A stretch of DNA of 9,196 nucleotides, taken from positions 1 to 9,196 of the forward strand of contig CAZYSS010000083.1 of NCBI GenBank assembly GCA_964649845.1, given 5' to 3'. This DNA comes from RGIG3102 sp964649845. GTDB lineage: Bacteria; Bacillota; Clostridia; Oscillospirales; Ruminococcaceae. The position numbers and the translations under genes were made by a program. The notes beneath the pieces are model-generated. The model was given only the letters and a program-made list of their open reading frames with translations, had not been told where the DNA came from and made no database searches. This document shows, in pieces, positions 1 through 5,786 of the stretch. Positions within the stretch are counted from its first letter, which is position 1. Each line of letters opens with the position of its first letter.

Positions 1-1354
1 ACATTTCCAGCCTGTCTTCAAGGATAGTCCAGAATTTGCGTGTATCACCCTGTGCAGAAAGACCAACGTCTGCAAGGTTGAGGGATGTAAGGCCCATATT
101 GAAACGGCCGTACCATTTGTATTCGCCCTCTTTGTTGTTGATAGGACCTCTGTATGGTGACAGCCATGCACGGCAGCCCATACAGCCGAATACATTGCCT
201 TCATAGTTTTTCTTCATATGTTTTGCGCTGATAAAGTCAGGCATCATACGTTTGGAAACACATACTGCGGCCAGTTTTGTCAGCCAGTAGTATTTGCTGT
301 CCGGATGGATGTTGTTTTCATCGGTTACATACAGAAGTTTTGGGAAAGCTGGCGTGATCCATGCGCCAACTTCATTTTTCATACCCTGAATTCTCTGTTC
401 CAGCATTTCCTTGATAAGCATTACCGTTTCTTCTTCATATTCAGGATATTCGTTGATATACATAAATACGGAAAGGAATGGTGCCTGACCATTGGATGTC
501 TGCAGAGTGTTGATCTGATATTGGAATGTCTGGATACCGCCACGTACTTCTTCTTCCAGTTTTACTCTTACAGCTTCCATCAGCTGTTCCTCTGTATATT
601 CAAAGCTCATTTTGTCCCATTCTTTGCGGGTGTCACGGATGAACTTTTCTTTTGAAATTCTTACAAACGGTGCAAGGTGAGATAATGTGATTGTCTGTCC
701 GCCGAACTGACCGGAAGCAACCTGTGCAATAATCTGTGTGGCAATTGTACAGGCTGTGCGGAATGTATGTGCCTTTTCAACCAGCTTGCCGTTGATAACT
801 GTGCCGTTGTTCAGCATATCTTCCAGATTTACCAGACAGCAGTTGAAGGATGGGTTGAGATAATGGCCCAAGTCATGAATATAGATAAGACCATCGCGGT
901 GTGCCTGTGCCAGATGTGGAGGCAGCATCATACGCAGGGCAATATCTTTGGAAACTTCTTCCGCAACAAGGTCACGCATTGTGGAGATAAGTGCAGAGTT
1001 TTTGTTGGAGTTGGAAGTGAGAACATCCTTTTCTTCACCATTTACAACACCCATTACCTTGTTGTCGATTGTATTTCTCTGGCGCTGGTATTCACGTACT
1101 GCGCGGTATGCTTCATAGTATTTGGCTGTCAGCATATCGCCGGAATTTACCAGTGCTTTGTAAACATAGTCTTCAATTTCTTTGATTGTAACAACGGTTT
1201 TTTCGCTTTCAAAACCAAGGCTGATTTCTCTTGCCATTTTTTCGTTTACGATACCGCTGCCATATTTCATAGCTTTCAGTATAGCCCGTTCAATTTTGGT
1301 AGCATCAAAATCCACCTGACGGCCTGTACGTTTGATAACTGTAATAGCGTTCAT
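1..1354 (-). CDS. nrdD: Anaerobic (class III) ribonucleoside-triphosphate reductase, N-terminal part, truncated by window edge
   Basis: The enzyme reduces ribonucleoside triphosphates to deoxyribonucleotides without oxygen, using a glycyl radical installed by the activase NrdG. The start is the ATG at 1354 (minus), preceded by an AAGGAAGGG ribosome binding site. The 451 visible residues begin with an ATP-cone allosteric domain (about 3-92, VIKRTGRQVDFDATKIERA). The reductase barrel follows: DGLIYIHDLGHY (155-165), NCCLVNLEDM with its conserved active-site cysteine region (171-180), SGQFGGQT (214-221), GCMGCRAWLSP (390-400) and RFNMGLTSLNL (417-427). Family proteins run to about 700 residues or more, so the C-terminal zinc site and glycyl-radical loop lie beyond coordinate 1, as would any downstream nrdG. 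NrdR-box-like sites upstream suggest repression when dNTPs suffice. Identification is very secure; completeness cannot be judged. Confidence 0.96.
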   Translation of the reverse strand, partial: MNAITVIKRTGRQVDFDATKIERAILKAMKYGSGIVNEKMAREISLGFESEKTVVTIKEIEDYVYKALVNSGDMLTAKYYEAYRAVREYQRQRNTIDNKVMGVVNGEEKDVLTSNSNKNSALISTMRDLVAEEVSKDIALRMMLPPHLAQAHRDGLIYIHDLGHYLNPSFNCCLVNLEDMLNNGTVINGKLVEKAHTFRTACTIATQIIAQVASGQFGGQTITLSHLAPFVRISKEKFIRDTRKEWDKMSFEYTEEQLMEAVRVKLEEEVRGGIQTFQYQINTLQTSNGQAPFLSVFMYINEYPEYEEETVMLIKEMLEQRIQGMKNEVGAWITPAFPKLLYVTDENNIHPDSKYYWLTKLAAVCVSKRMMPDFISAKHMKKNYEGNVFGCMGCRAWLSPYRGPINNKEGEYKWYGRFNMGLTSLNLADVGLSAQGDTRKFWTILEDRLEM

Positions 1355-1383
1355 TTTACCCTTCCTTTTTACTCTTTATAATA

Positions 1384-1399
1384 AAACAATATATTGATT
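1384..1399. promoter_or_regulatory. NrdR-box-like site 1 (leader-proximal)
   Basis: The 16-mer AAACAATATATTGATT matches 13 of 16 positions of the palindromic NrdR consensus ACACwATATATwGTGT. It lies about 30 bp upstream of the nrdD start codon, probably downstream of the transcription start. Its start is 42 bp, about four helical turns, from the next box. Confidence 0.6.
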
Positions 1400-1419
1400 G
1401 ATAGCTTATCAGCTTTATA

Positions 1420-1449
1420 ATTTTACTACTATATATTGTGTTTTTGCAA
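1420..1449 (-). promoter_or_regulatory. Candidate nrdD promoter
   Basis: Reading on the minus strand, TTGCAA (1444-1449) is followed after 18 bp by TAAAAT (1420-1425). The match to sigma-A is moderate. The main support is that a strong NrdR-box-like palindrome occupies the spacer. An alternative further upstream on the same strand, TTGTGC with a 16-bp spacer to TATATT, cannot be excluded. Confidence 0.45.
1426..1441. promoter_or_regulatory. NrdR-box-like site 2 (within promoter spacer)
   Basis: The 16-mer CTACTATATATTGTGT matches 14 of 16 NrdR-box consensus positions, with a perfect right half. It exactly fills most of the 18-bp spacer between the candidate nrdD -35 (1444-1449) and -10 (1420-1425), a position expected to block RNA polymerase when occupied. 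Confidence 0.75.
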
Positions 1450-1458
1450 GTGAAAATC

Positions 1459-1474
1459 AAACAATATATAGTTT
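1459..1474. promoter_or_regulatory. NrdR-box-like site 3 (promoter-distal)
   Basis: The 16-mer AAACAATATATAGTTT matches 14 of 16 NrdR-box consensus positions and starts 33 bp, about three helical turns, from site 2. NrdR usually binds paired boxes on the same helix face, so sites 2 and 3 form a textbook pair. A weaker 11/16 match (AAACTATATAAAAATT, 1492-1507) sits another 33 bp away and may be a degenerate fourth site. Confidence 0.72.
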
Positions 1475-1639
1475 TCTGCAGTTTGCACAAAAAACTATAT
1501 AAAAATTGTAGCAAGGCTGTACATATCAGGACAGCTGTGTTCCGGGTCAGTACACAAATGTGCCGCAAAATATTTTTTTACAAGAATTTTACATTAATAT
1601 CATAATTATACACCCCCGATAAGACAGCAATACATAATT

Positions 1640-1668
1640 TTTTCATAATTTATGTGTTATAATATAAT
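1640..1668 (+). promoter_or_regulatory. Promoter of the lipid kinase gene
   Basis: TTTTCA (1640-1645) and TATAAT (1663-1668) are separated by 17 bp. A second overlapping TATAAT lies at 1658-1663, giving a tandem -10. The likely transcription start is around 1675, about 20 bp before the ATG, which makes the upstream in-frame ATG at 1652 untenable as a start. Confidence 0.65.
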
Positions 1669-1693
1669 ACATAAATTGCAAATGGAGTTATTT

Positions 1694-2578
1694 ATGAAAA
1701 AAAATGTTTTAGTTATATATAATCCCCGTGCCGGCAAAAACGGGGCAGCAGAAATGCTGTCTGACATTGTGCATAACCTGCGGAAAGAAAACTGCAGGGT
1801 GACAGTGTATCCTGTTATGGAGGAATATGGCAGCGAAGATATCATTATGGAGGAGAATGGCAATTTTGACTATATAATGTGCTGTGGTGGTGACGGTACC
1901 CTGAACCACACAATAAACGGTCTGATGCGGCTGGATGAAAAACCGTATCTTATCTACCTGCCAACAGGCTCGACAAACGATTTTGCTGCTTCACTGGGCA
2001 TAAGCAAAAATGTGGACATCACCTGCCACGCCATAAACAGCAGCACACCATTCTATTATGATATCGGTAAATTCAACAGCAGCTATTTCAATTATGTGGC
2101 CGCTTTCGGTGCTTTCACAGAGGTATCATATTCCACACCGCAGACCCAGAAAAACTATCTGGGCCACGCAGCGTATATTATCGAGGGTATCAAACGCCTG
2201 CCTATAGGCAAATATCACACACTGACAGCCACAGCCAACGGTGAAACCTACAGCGGTGATTTTATTTATGGTTCTGTATCAAACTCCACCAGCGTAGGCG
2301 GTATGAGCCTTGCCGTAAAGGATGAAATACTGATGAATGACGGTCTGTTTGAAGTGATACTGATACGCGCTCCAAAAACAGTGGCAGACACACAGAGTCT
2401 GCTGACTGCGTTGATGGTTAAAGATTTCGATAATCCATTTATAGAGTATTTCAAAACTGACAGCATTCATTTTGAATTTGAAAAAGAAACCTCCTGGACT
2501 CTGGATGGCGAATTTGGCGGAAATGTGACAGAGTGTGATGTATCAGTCATACCAAAGGCTATAGGCATATTAAAATAA
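1694..2578 (+). CDS. Diacylglycerol kinase family lipid kinase (YegS/BmrU-like)
   Basis: This soluble or membrane-associated kinase phosphorylates a lipid such as diacylglycerol with ATP, feeding phosphatidic acid back into phospholipid synthesis. The chosen start (ATG 1694; GGAG six bases upstream) gives 294 residues, the usual family length. An in-frame ATG at 1652 lies inside the -10 region. The N-terminal DAGK catalytic domain shows NPRAGK (10-15), the nucleotide-binding GGDGTLN (65-71) and PTGSTNDFA (90-98). The second beta-rich domain has FNYVAAFGAFTEV (132-144), NDGLFEV (215-221) and LDGE (270-273), all standard. It is monocistronic, with its own promoter and a strong terminator. Substrate is not determinable here: DgkB-like diacylglycerol, undecaprenol-like or other lipids are all possible in this family. 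Confidence 0.92.
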   Translation: MKKNVLVIYNPRAGKNGAAEMLSDIVHNLRKENCRVTVYPVMEEYGSEDIIMEENGNFDYIMCCGGDGTLNHTINGLMRLDEKPYLIYLPTGSTNDFAASLGISKNVDITCHAINSSTPFYYDIGKFNSSYFNYVAAFGAFTEVSYSTPQTQKNYLGHAAYIIEGIKRLPIGKYHTLTATANGETYSGDFIYGSVSNSTSVGGMSLAVKDEILMNDGLFEVILIRAPKTVADTQSLLTALMVKDFDNPFIEYFKTDSIHFEFEKETSWTLDGEFGGNVTECDVSVIPKAIGILK

Positions 2579-2586
2579 GCATATAT

Positions 2587-2624
2587 AATCGGGTATACAC
2601 AGCTATACCCGATTTTATTTTTCA
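2587..2624 (+). terminator. Rho-independent terminator after the lipid kinase
   Basis: A perfect 11-bp stem (2587-2597 with 2604-2614, AATCGGGTATA arm) with a 6-nt loop is followed by a T-rich tail at 2613-2621. It lies 9 bp past the stop codon. Confidence 0.88.
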
Positions 2625-2665
2625 TACAAACACAAACCAGGCTAATCAACGGAGTTTGTTTGTAT
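2624..2665. repeat. Bulged inverted repeat upstream of the amidohydrolase
   Basis: The arms at 2624-2637 (ATACAAACACAAAC) and 2654-2665 (GTTTGTTTGTAT) pair over 12 bp with a 2-nt bulge around a 16-nt loop. There is no T-tract, so it is not an obvious terminator. It lies about 55 bp upstream of the -10 element of the next gene and could be an operator or simply an AT-rich coincidence. Confidence 0.4.
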
Positions 2666-2719
2666 ATAGCGCACAACTGCACAGACAAAGAAAAAATATA
2701 ATACTGTCATCCAAAAAAG

Positions 2720-2728
2720 TGATATAAT
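2720..2728 (+). promoter_or_regulatory. Extended -10 promoter of the amidohydrolase gene
   Basis: TGATATAAT is a perfect extended -10 (TGnTATAAT). No good -35 is seen at 16-18 bp, which fits extended -10 promoters. It lies 33 bp before the start codon. Confidence 0.6.
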
Positions 2729-2760
2729 TGATACATATTAATTTTGCAGGAGGACCTGTT

Positions 2761-4200
2761 ATGAACACAAGACTGATTCAGGTTATAGACAGTAAAAAAG
2801 ATAAGCTGGCAGCGTTGTCAGATGCAATATGGAACAATCCGGAAACCGCTTTTACAGAATATGAGTCTGTAAAATTGCTGTGTGATGCACTGCGCAGTGA
2901 GGGTTTTGAAGTGGAGGAAGGCGTGGCAGGTGTAGCCACTGCTTTTACCGGCAAGTTTGGCAGTGGCAGGCCTGTTATCGGTATTTTAGGCGAGTTTGAT
3001 GCCTTGTCCGGTCTCAGTCAGGTGGCAAACAGTGATGTGAAATGCCCTGTATCAGCAGGAGGCAATGGTCACGGCTGCGGACATCATCTGCTGGGTGTTG
3101 CAGGTATAGGTGCTGCAATTGCAATAAAGGATTATCTGGAAAACAACGGCACCAACGGTACAGTGATTTATTACGGCTGCCCCGGTGAAGAAGGCGGCAG
3201 CGGCAAAGCCTTTATGGCGAGAGAAGGTCTGTTTGACGTGCTGGATTGTGCGCTGACCTGGCATCCGTCTGACACCACATCTGTGTCCAGCGGTTCATCA
3301 CTGGCAAACGTACAGGTAAGCTATAAATACAAAGGACAGGCCGCTCATGCAGCAGCAGTTCCACATCTGGGCCGAAGTGCGCTGGATGCTGTGGAACTGA
3401 TGAACGTGGGTGTAAACTATCTGCGTGAACACGTTATCCCTGAAGCCAGAATGCACTATGCTGTTACAAACACAGGCGGTTTCTCACCTAACGTGGTTCA
3501 GGCAGAGGCAGAAGTACTGTATCTGCTGAGAGCGCCTAAAAATGCACAGGTACAGGAAATTTACAAGCGTGTAAACAAAATTGCACAGGGTGCCAGCCTG
3601 ATGACAGAAACAGAACTGGAAATAGATTTTATCAAAGCCTGCTCCAATATTATTCCAAACAATGTACTGGAACAGTTGCTGGACAAAAAGCTGAACGAAA
3701 TCCCACACCCTGAATTCACAGCAGAAGAAGCTGTGCTGGCAGACAAAATAAGGGCGGTATCCCCTAACAAAGGCGGCACAGTAACCAGACTGGCAGAAAA
3801 AGTAAGCGGTGCAGACAAAAAGAAAGAACTGCTTGCACTGACTGACAAGGCATTACTGGATATGGTGATGCCATATATGCCAAGCGAAACAGCTATGGCA
3901 GGCTCCAGTGACGTGGGCGATGTAAGCTGGGTGTGCCCTACTGCACAGATAAACGTAGCCTGCTACGCCGCAGATACACCTGGTCATTCCTGGCAGCTGG
4001 TGGCACAGGGACTGGCAGAACCTGCCCACAAAGGTATGGTTTATGCCGCAAAAGTGCTGGCCGCTGCCGCTGTGGAACTGTTACAGCAGCCTGAAATAAT
4101 TGAAAAGGCAAAGGAAGAACACAAATTACGTGTTGGCGAAGGCTATATCTGCCCTATTCCTGCAGGAGTACAGCCAAGGGCAATCGCACCAAAGAAATAA
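2761..4200 (+). CDS. M20-family amidohydrolase, AbgB-like (p-aminobenzoyl-glutamate utilisation subunit B type)
   Basis: This cytoplasmic metal-dependent amidase resembles AbgB, a subunit of p-aminobenzoyl-glutamate hydrolase, which splits the folate breakdown product p-aminobenzoyl-glutamate. The start at 2761 follows an ideal AGGAGG seven bases upstream and gives 479 residues, close to E. coli AbgB (about 480). An upstream in-frame ATG (2728) overlaps the promoter. The M20 catalytic domain shows GHGCGHH (103-109), GCPGEEGGSG (139-148) with the catalytic Glu pair, and WHPSD (167-171). The inserted dimerisation domain contains HAAAVPHLGRSALDA (196-210). The C-terminal part has SSDVGDVSW (382-390) and PGHSW (407-411). 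No partner AbgA or transporter AbgT is adjacent, so true substrate is uncertain; related M20 enzymes cleave other N-acyl or glutamyl amides. It is flanked by its own promoter and terminator. Confidence 0.9.
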   Translation: MNTRLIQVIDSKKDKLAALSDAIWNNPETAFTEYESVKLLCDALRSEGFEVEEGVAGVATAFTGKFGSGRPVIGILGEFDALSGLSQVANSDVKCPVSAGGNGHGCGHHLLGVAGIGAAIAIKDYLENNGTNGTVIYYGCPGEEGGSGKAFMAREGLFDVLDCALTWHPSDTTSVSSGSSLANVQVSYKYKGQAAHAAAVPHLGRSALDAVELMNVGVNYLREHVIPEARMHYAVTNTGGFSPNVVQAEAEVLYLLRAPKNAQVQEIYKRVNKIAQGASLMTETELEIDFIKACSNIIPNNVLEQLLDKKLNEIPHPEFTAEEAVLADKIRAVSPNKGGTVTRLAEKVSGADKKKELLALTDKALLDMVMPYMPSETAMAGSSDVGDVSWVCPTAQINVACYAADTPGHSWQLVAQGLAEPAHKGMVYAAKVLAAAAVELLQQPEIIEKAKEEHKLRVGEGYICPIPAGVQPRAIAPKK

Positions 4201-4209
4201 AACATTTAC

Positions 4210-4237
4210 GGGGACACATATGTGTCCCCTCTTTTAT
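4210..4237 (+). terminator. Rho-independent terminator after the amidohydrolase
   Basis: A perfect 20-bp palindrome at 4210-4229 (GGGGACAC arm paired with GTGTCCCC) is followed by TCTTTTATT. It begins 10 bp past the stop. Being palindromic, it can fold identically on either strand. Confidence 0.85.
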
Positions 4238-4247
4238 TCCATACAGT

Positions 4248-4276
4248 TTGTATTATGTAAATATATGGCGTATAAT
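4248..4276 (+). promoter_or_regulatory. Sigma-A-type promoter of the ECF sigma operon
   Basis: TTGTAT (4248-4253), a 17-bp spacer and TATAAT (4271-4276) give a good vegetative promoter about 95 bp before the ATG. No ECF-type autoregulatory promoter (AAC-type -35) was found by eye in the leader, so basal expression looks housekeeping-driven. Confidence 0.62.
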
Positions 4277-4298
4277 ATAAAAAATCTGAAAATTATGT

Positions 4299-4337
4299 CC
4301 CCTTTTCAGTTCTGTAAAAGTTTATACAGTTAAAGGG
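4299..4337 (+). promoter_or_regulatory. Possible leader hairpin before the ECF sigma gene
   Basis: CCCTTT (4300-4305) pairs with AAAGGG (4332-4337) and an inner CTGTA (4312-4316) pairs with TACAG (4325-4329), across interior loops. It ends 23 nt before the AGGAGA ribosome binding site, so it could influence translation. Stability is modest and no known riboswitch is recognised. Confidence 0.3.
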
Positions 4338-4371
4338 ATATTATATCTTATTAAAAACACAGGAGAAAACA

Positions 4372-4911
4372 ATGCTGATTTATCTATCCCTTCTGGACAA
4401 CCGGGAGGACAAAAACAAATTTACACAACTGTACAATACATACCGATATACAATGCTGTATGCGGCTGACAGTATTCTGCAGGACAAAGGTCTGGCAGAA
4501 GATGCTGTACACGATGCCTTTATCAGGATAGCAAAAAATCTTCACAAGGTGGGACCTGTGGAAAGTCCCCGGACAAAGGCTTTTGTGGTTATTATAGTGA
4601 GGAACATCGCACTGACAATGGTAAAACAGCGTGACCGCAGCTATCTGTTTGAGGAAGAAAATATGATAAATACGGTGGCCGATTCCACCTCTGACAGAGA
4701 TTTTGACAATATGAATTACGATGATATTGTGGCGGCAATAAAAAAACTGCCTTTAACTTACAGGGATACACTTTATCTGAATGTAGTGGAGGGATATTCC
4801 ATCAGGGAAATATCCGAAATGCTGGAAACAGGAAATGAGGCAATAAAAAAACGCCTGCAGCGCGGCCGCAGGCTTCTGATTGAAAATTTGCAGAAAGAGG
4901 GTATTGTTTAA
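4372..4911 (+). CDS. ECF-type RNA polymerase sigma-70 family factor
   Basis: This alternative sigma factor would direct RNA polymerase to a specific regulon, normally held inactive by a partner anti-sigma. The start is supported by AGGAGA five bases upstream; 179 residues is typical for ECF sigmas, which have only regions 2 and 4. Region 2 spans about 14-86, with the core-binding LAEDAVHDAFIRIAKNL (41-57) and the VRNIALTMVKQR helix (76-87). An acidic linker (93-115) leads to region 4 (118-173), with LPLTYRDTLYLNVVEGYS and a helix-turn-helix ending in EAIKKRLQRGRRLL (156-169). It overlaps the next gene by one base (TAATG), so the two are translationally coupled. It belongs to the Firmicutes ECF groups linked with DUF4367 proteins; the signal and targets cannot be read from the sequence. 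Confidence 0.93.
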   Translation: MLIYLSLLDNREDKNKFTQLYNTYRYTMLYAADSILQDKGLAEDAVHDAFIRIAKNLHKVGPVESPRTKAFVVIIVRNIALTMVKQRDRSYLFEEENMINTVADSTSDRDFDNMNYDDIVAAIKKLPLTYRDTLYLNVVEGYSIREISEMLETGNEAIKKRLQRGRRLLIENLQKEGIV

Positions 4912-5642
4912 TGAAAAAAAGCAAGCTGAAATCTGCACTGCAAATGGTATATATGCAGGAAGCAGACAGCTACCCATCTGAATGTGAACTGGAAAAGCAG
5001 TACAGTTTTTCTGTGGCATTCAAGATAAAGATGGAAGAACTGGCAGAACAGACAAACAAGCAATATATTACCCTGCTGGGCAGGGCTATACCGCGCACCA
5101 CCCTGGTGCTTGTGCTGGCGGCAACGATAATAATACCAGTGGGCCGGCTGTACTGCACAGGGGCAGTACACCGCAGCACAGCACGCCTGATCTTTGGTGT
5201 AGCTGAGATAATACTGCTGTGTGCTTTCGGCACAAATGTGCGCAATACCAGCCGCAGTTTTACACGCAGCTACAAAACAGCTTTTACTGACAGCGACGAG
5301 GAAGACGAACTGCCACAGCAACTGGATTTTGCTCTGCCTGTGCCGCCGGTTGGCTATGAAAAAACAAGCGAATACCGCACCACTGTAACCCATACTGCAG
5401 AATATACTGACAGTCTGGGCAGAACAATCAGCTACAGCCGCATTGATATAAAACAGGGGATGCTTACAAAAATAGACACAGCCGGTGTCCAGCTTACACA
5501 GCTGGAGATAAAGGGAACCGAGGCTGTATACTTTATAAAAGACGGTATGACAAACATTGTGTGGGCTGACAGGCATTACCGCTATCACATCAAAGGCAGC
5601 TGCAGTCCTGACAAACTGATAAAAATGGCAGAAACAATTTAA
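4911..5642 (+). CDS. Putative membrane anti-sigma factor with C-terminal DUF4367-like domain
   Basis: Its position, overlapping an ECF sigma gene by 1 nt, and its architecture make it the likely anti-sigma (inference). The N-terminal cytoplasmic segment (1-60) is rich in charged residues and contains MQEADSYPSECELEK, a pattern familiar from such Clostridia proteins. One clear membrane helix follows (about 62-79), and then a second hydrophobic stretch (91-107) that might be membrane-inserted. A Ser/Arg/Lys and acidic linker (110-136) leads to a C-terminal beta-rich domain (about 140-243). Its hallmarks VPPVGYE, TNIVWADRHYRYHIKG (214-229) and SPDKLIKMAETI (232-243) are typical of DUF4367. No HxxxCxxC zinc anti-sigma motif is present, so sigma binding would differ from the ZAS class. 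The second hydrophobic segment leaves the topology, and hence the location of the sensor domain, unsettled. Confidence 0.82.
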   Translation: MKKSKLKSALQMVYMQEADSYPSECELEKQYSFSVAFKIKMEELAEQTNKQYITLLGRAIPRTTLVLVLAATIIIPVGRLYCTGAVHRSTARLIFGVAEIILLCAFGTNVRNTSRSFTRSYKTAFTDSDEEDELPQQLDFALPVPPVGYEKTSEYRTTVTHTAEYTDSLGRTISYSRIDIKQGMLTKIDTAGVQLTQLEIKGTEAVYFIKDGMTNIVWADRHYRYHIKGSCSPDKLIKMAETI

Positions 5643-5647
5643 TTACC

Positions 5648-5681
5648 AAGGCTGTATGCAAAACACATACAGCTTTTTTTG
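5648..5681 (+). terminator. Rho-independent terminator after the sigma/anti-sigma operon
   Basis: GCTGTATG (5651-5658) pairs with CATACAGC (5666-5673) around a 7-nt loop, with the stem extended by AAG/CTT, and a run of seven T follows. It starts 5 bp past the stop and separates the operon from cls. Confidence 0.88.
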
Positions 5682-5723
5682 TGAAAATTTTTCCAAATGT
5701 TTGTGAAAAGTCTGTTAAATCCA

Positions 5724-5752
5724 TTGACTGTATTTTTTGCTGAATTTATAAT
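5724..5752 (+). promoter_or_regulatory. Strong sigma-A promoter of cardiolipin synthase
   Basis: TTGACT (5724-5729), a 17-bp spacer and TATAAT (5747-5752) match 11 of 12 consensus bases. The transcript would start near 5759 with a leader of about 28 nt. Confidence 0.8.
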
Positions 5753-5786
5753 TATTTATTGCTAAAAAGTCAGATGGAGGAATAAT

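Larger units (their letters stand above)
1355..1693. other. Divergent nrdD / lipid-kinase intergenic region (no gene)
   Basis: This 339-bp stretch separates two divergently transcribed genes. The part next to nrdD (1380-1510) is very AT-rich and holds the NrdR-box-like palindromes and the probable nrdD promoter. A more GC-balanced block (about 1511-1566) has no obvious motif beyond a weak GCTGT/ACAGC dyad. The right side (1640-1693) holds the lipid-kinase promoter and ribosome binding site. A 70-codon minus-strand frame here starts at TTG, has no ribosome binding site and is not credible as a gene. Confidence 0.7.

Noticed and set aside
218..1381. Plus-strand open frames of 145 and 204 codons
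   Set aside because: They lie entirely antisense to nrdD, which has full family motifs in its own frame; their translations are Phe/Cys-rich shadow sequence without ribosome binding sites.
1511..1566. GC-richer block as a possible small RNA gene
   Set aside because: Only a 5-bp dyad was found, with no terminator or convincing promoter, so there is no support.
1356..1568. 70-codon minus-strand frame upstream of nrdD
   Set aside because: It begins with TTG, has no ribosome binding site, and overlaps the nrdD promoter and NrdR-like boxes; the composition is that of translated AT-rich DNA.
1652..1693. Upstream in-frame start of the lipid kinase
   Set aside because: The ATG at 1652 lies upstream of or within the -10 boxes and lacks a ribosome binding site, while 1694 has GGAG at ideal spacing and matches the family start.
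4100..4333. 77-codon plus-strand frame spanning the amidohydrolase end and the next leader
   Set aside because: It runs through the terminator palindrome and promoter and has no ribosome binding site.
4908..5588. 226-codon minus-strand frame
   Set aside because: It is antisense to the anti-sigma gene, unusually Cys/His/Gln-rich, and has no promoter or ribosome binding site; the sense protein has a recognisable domain.
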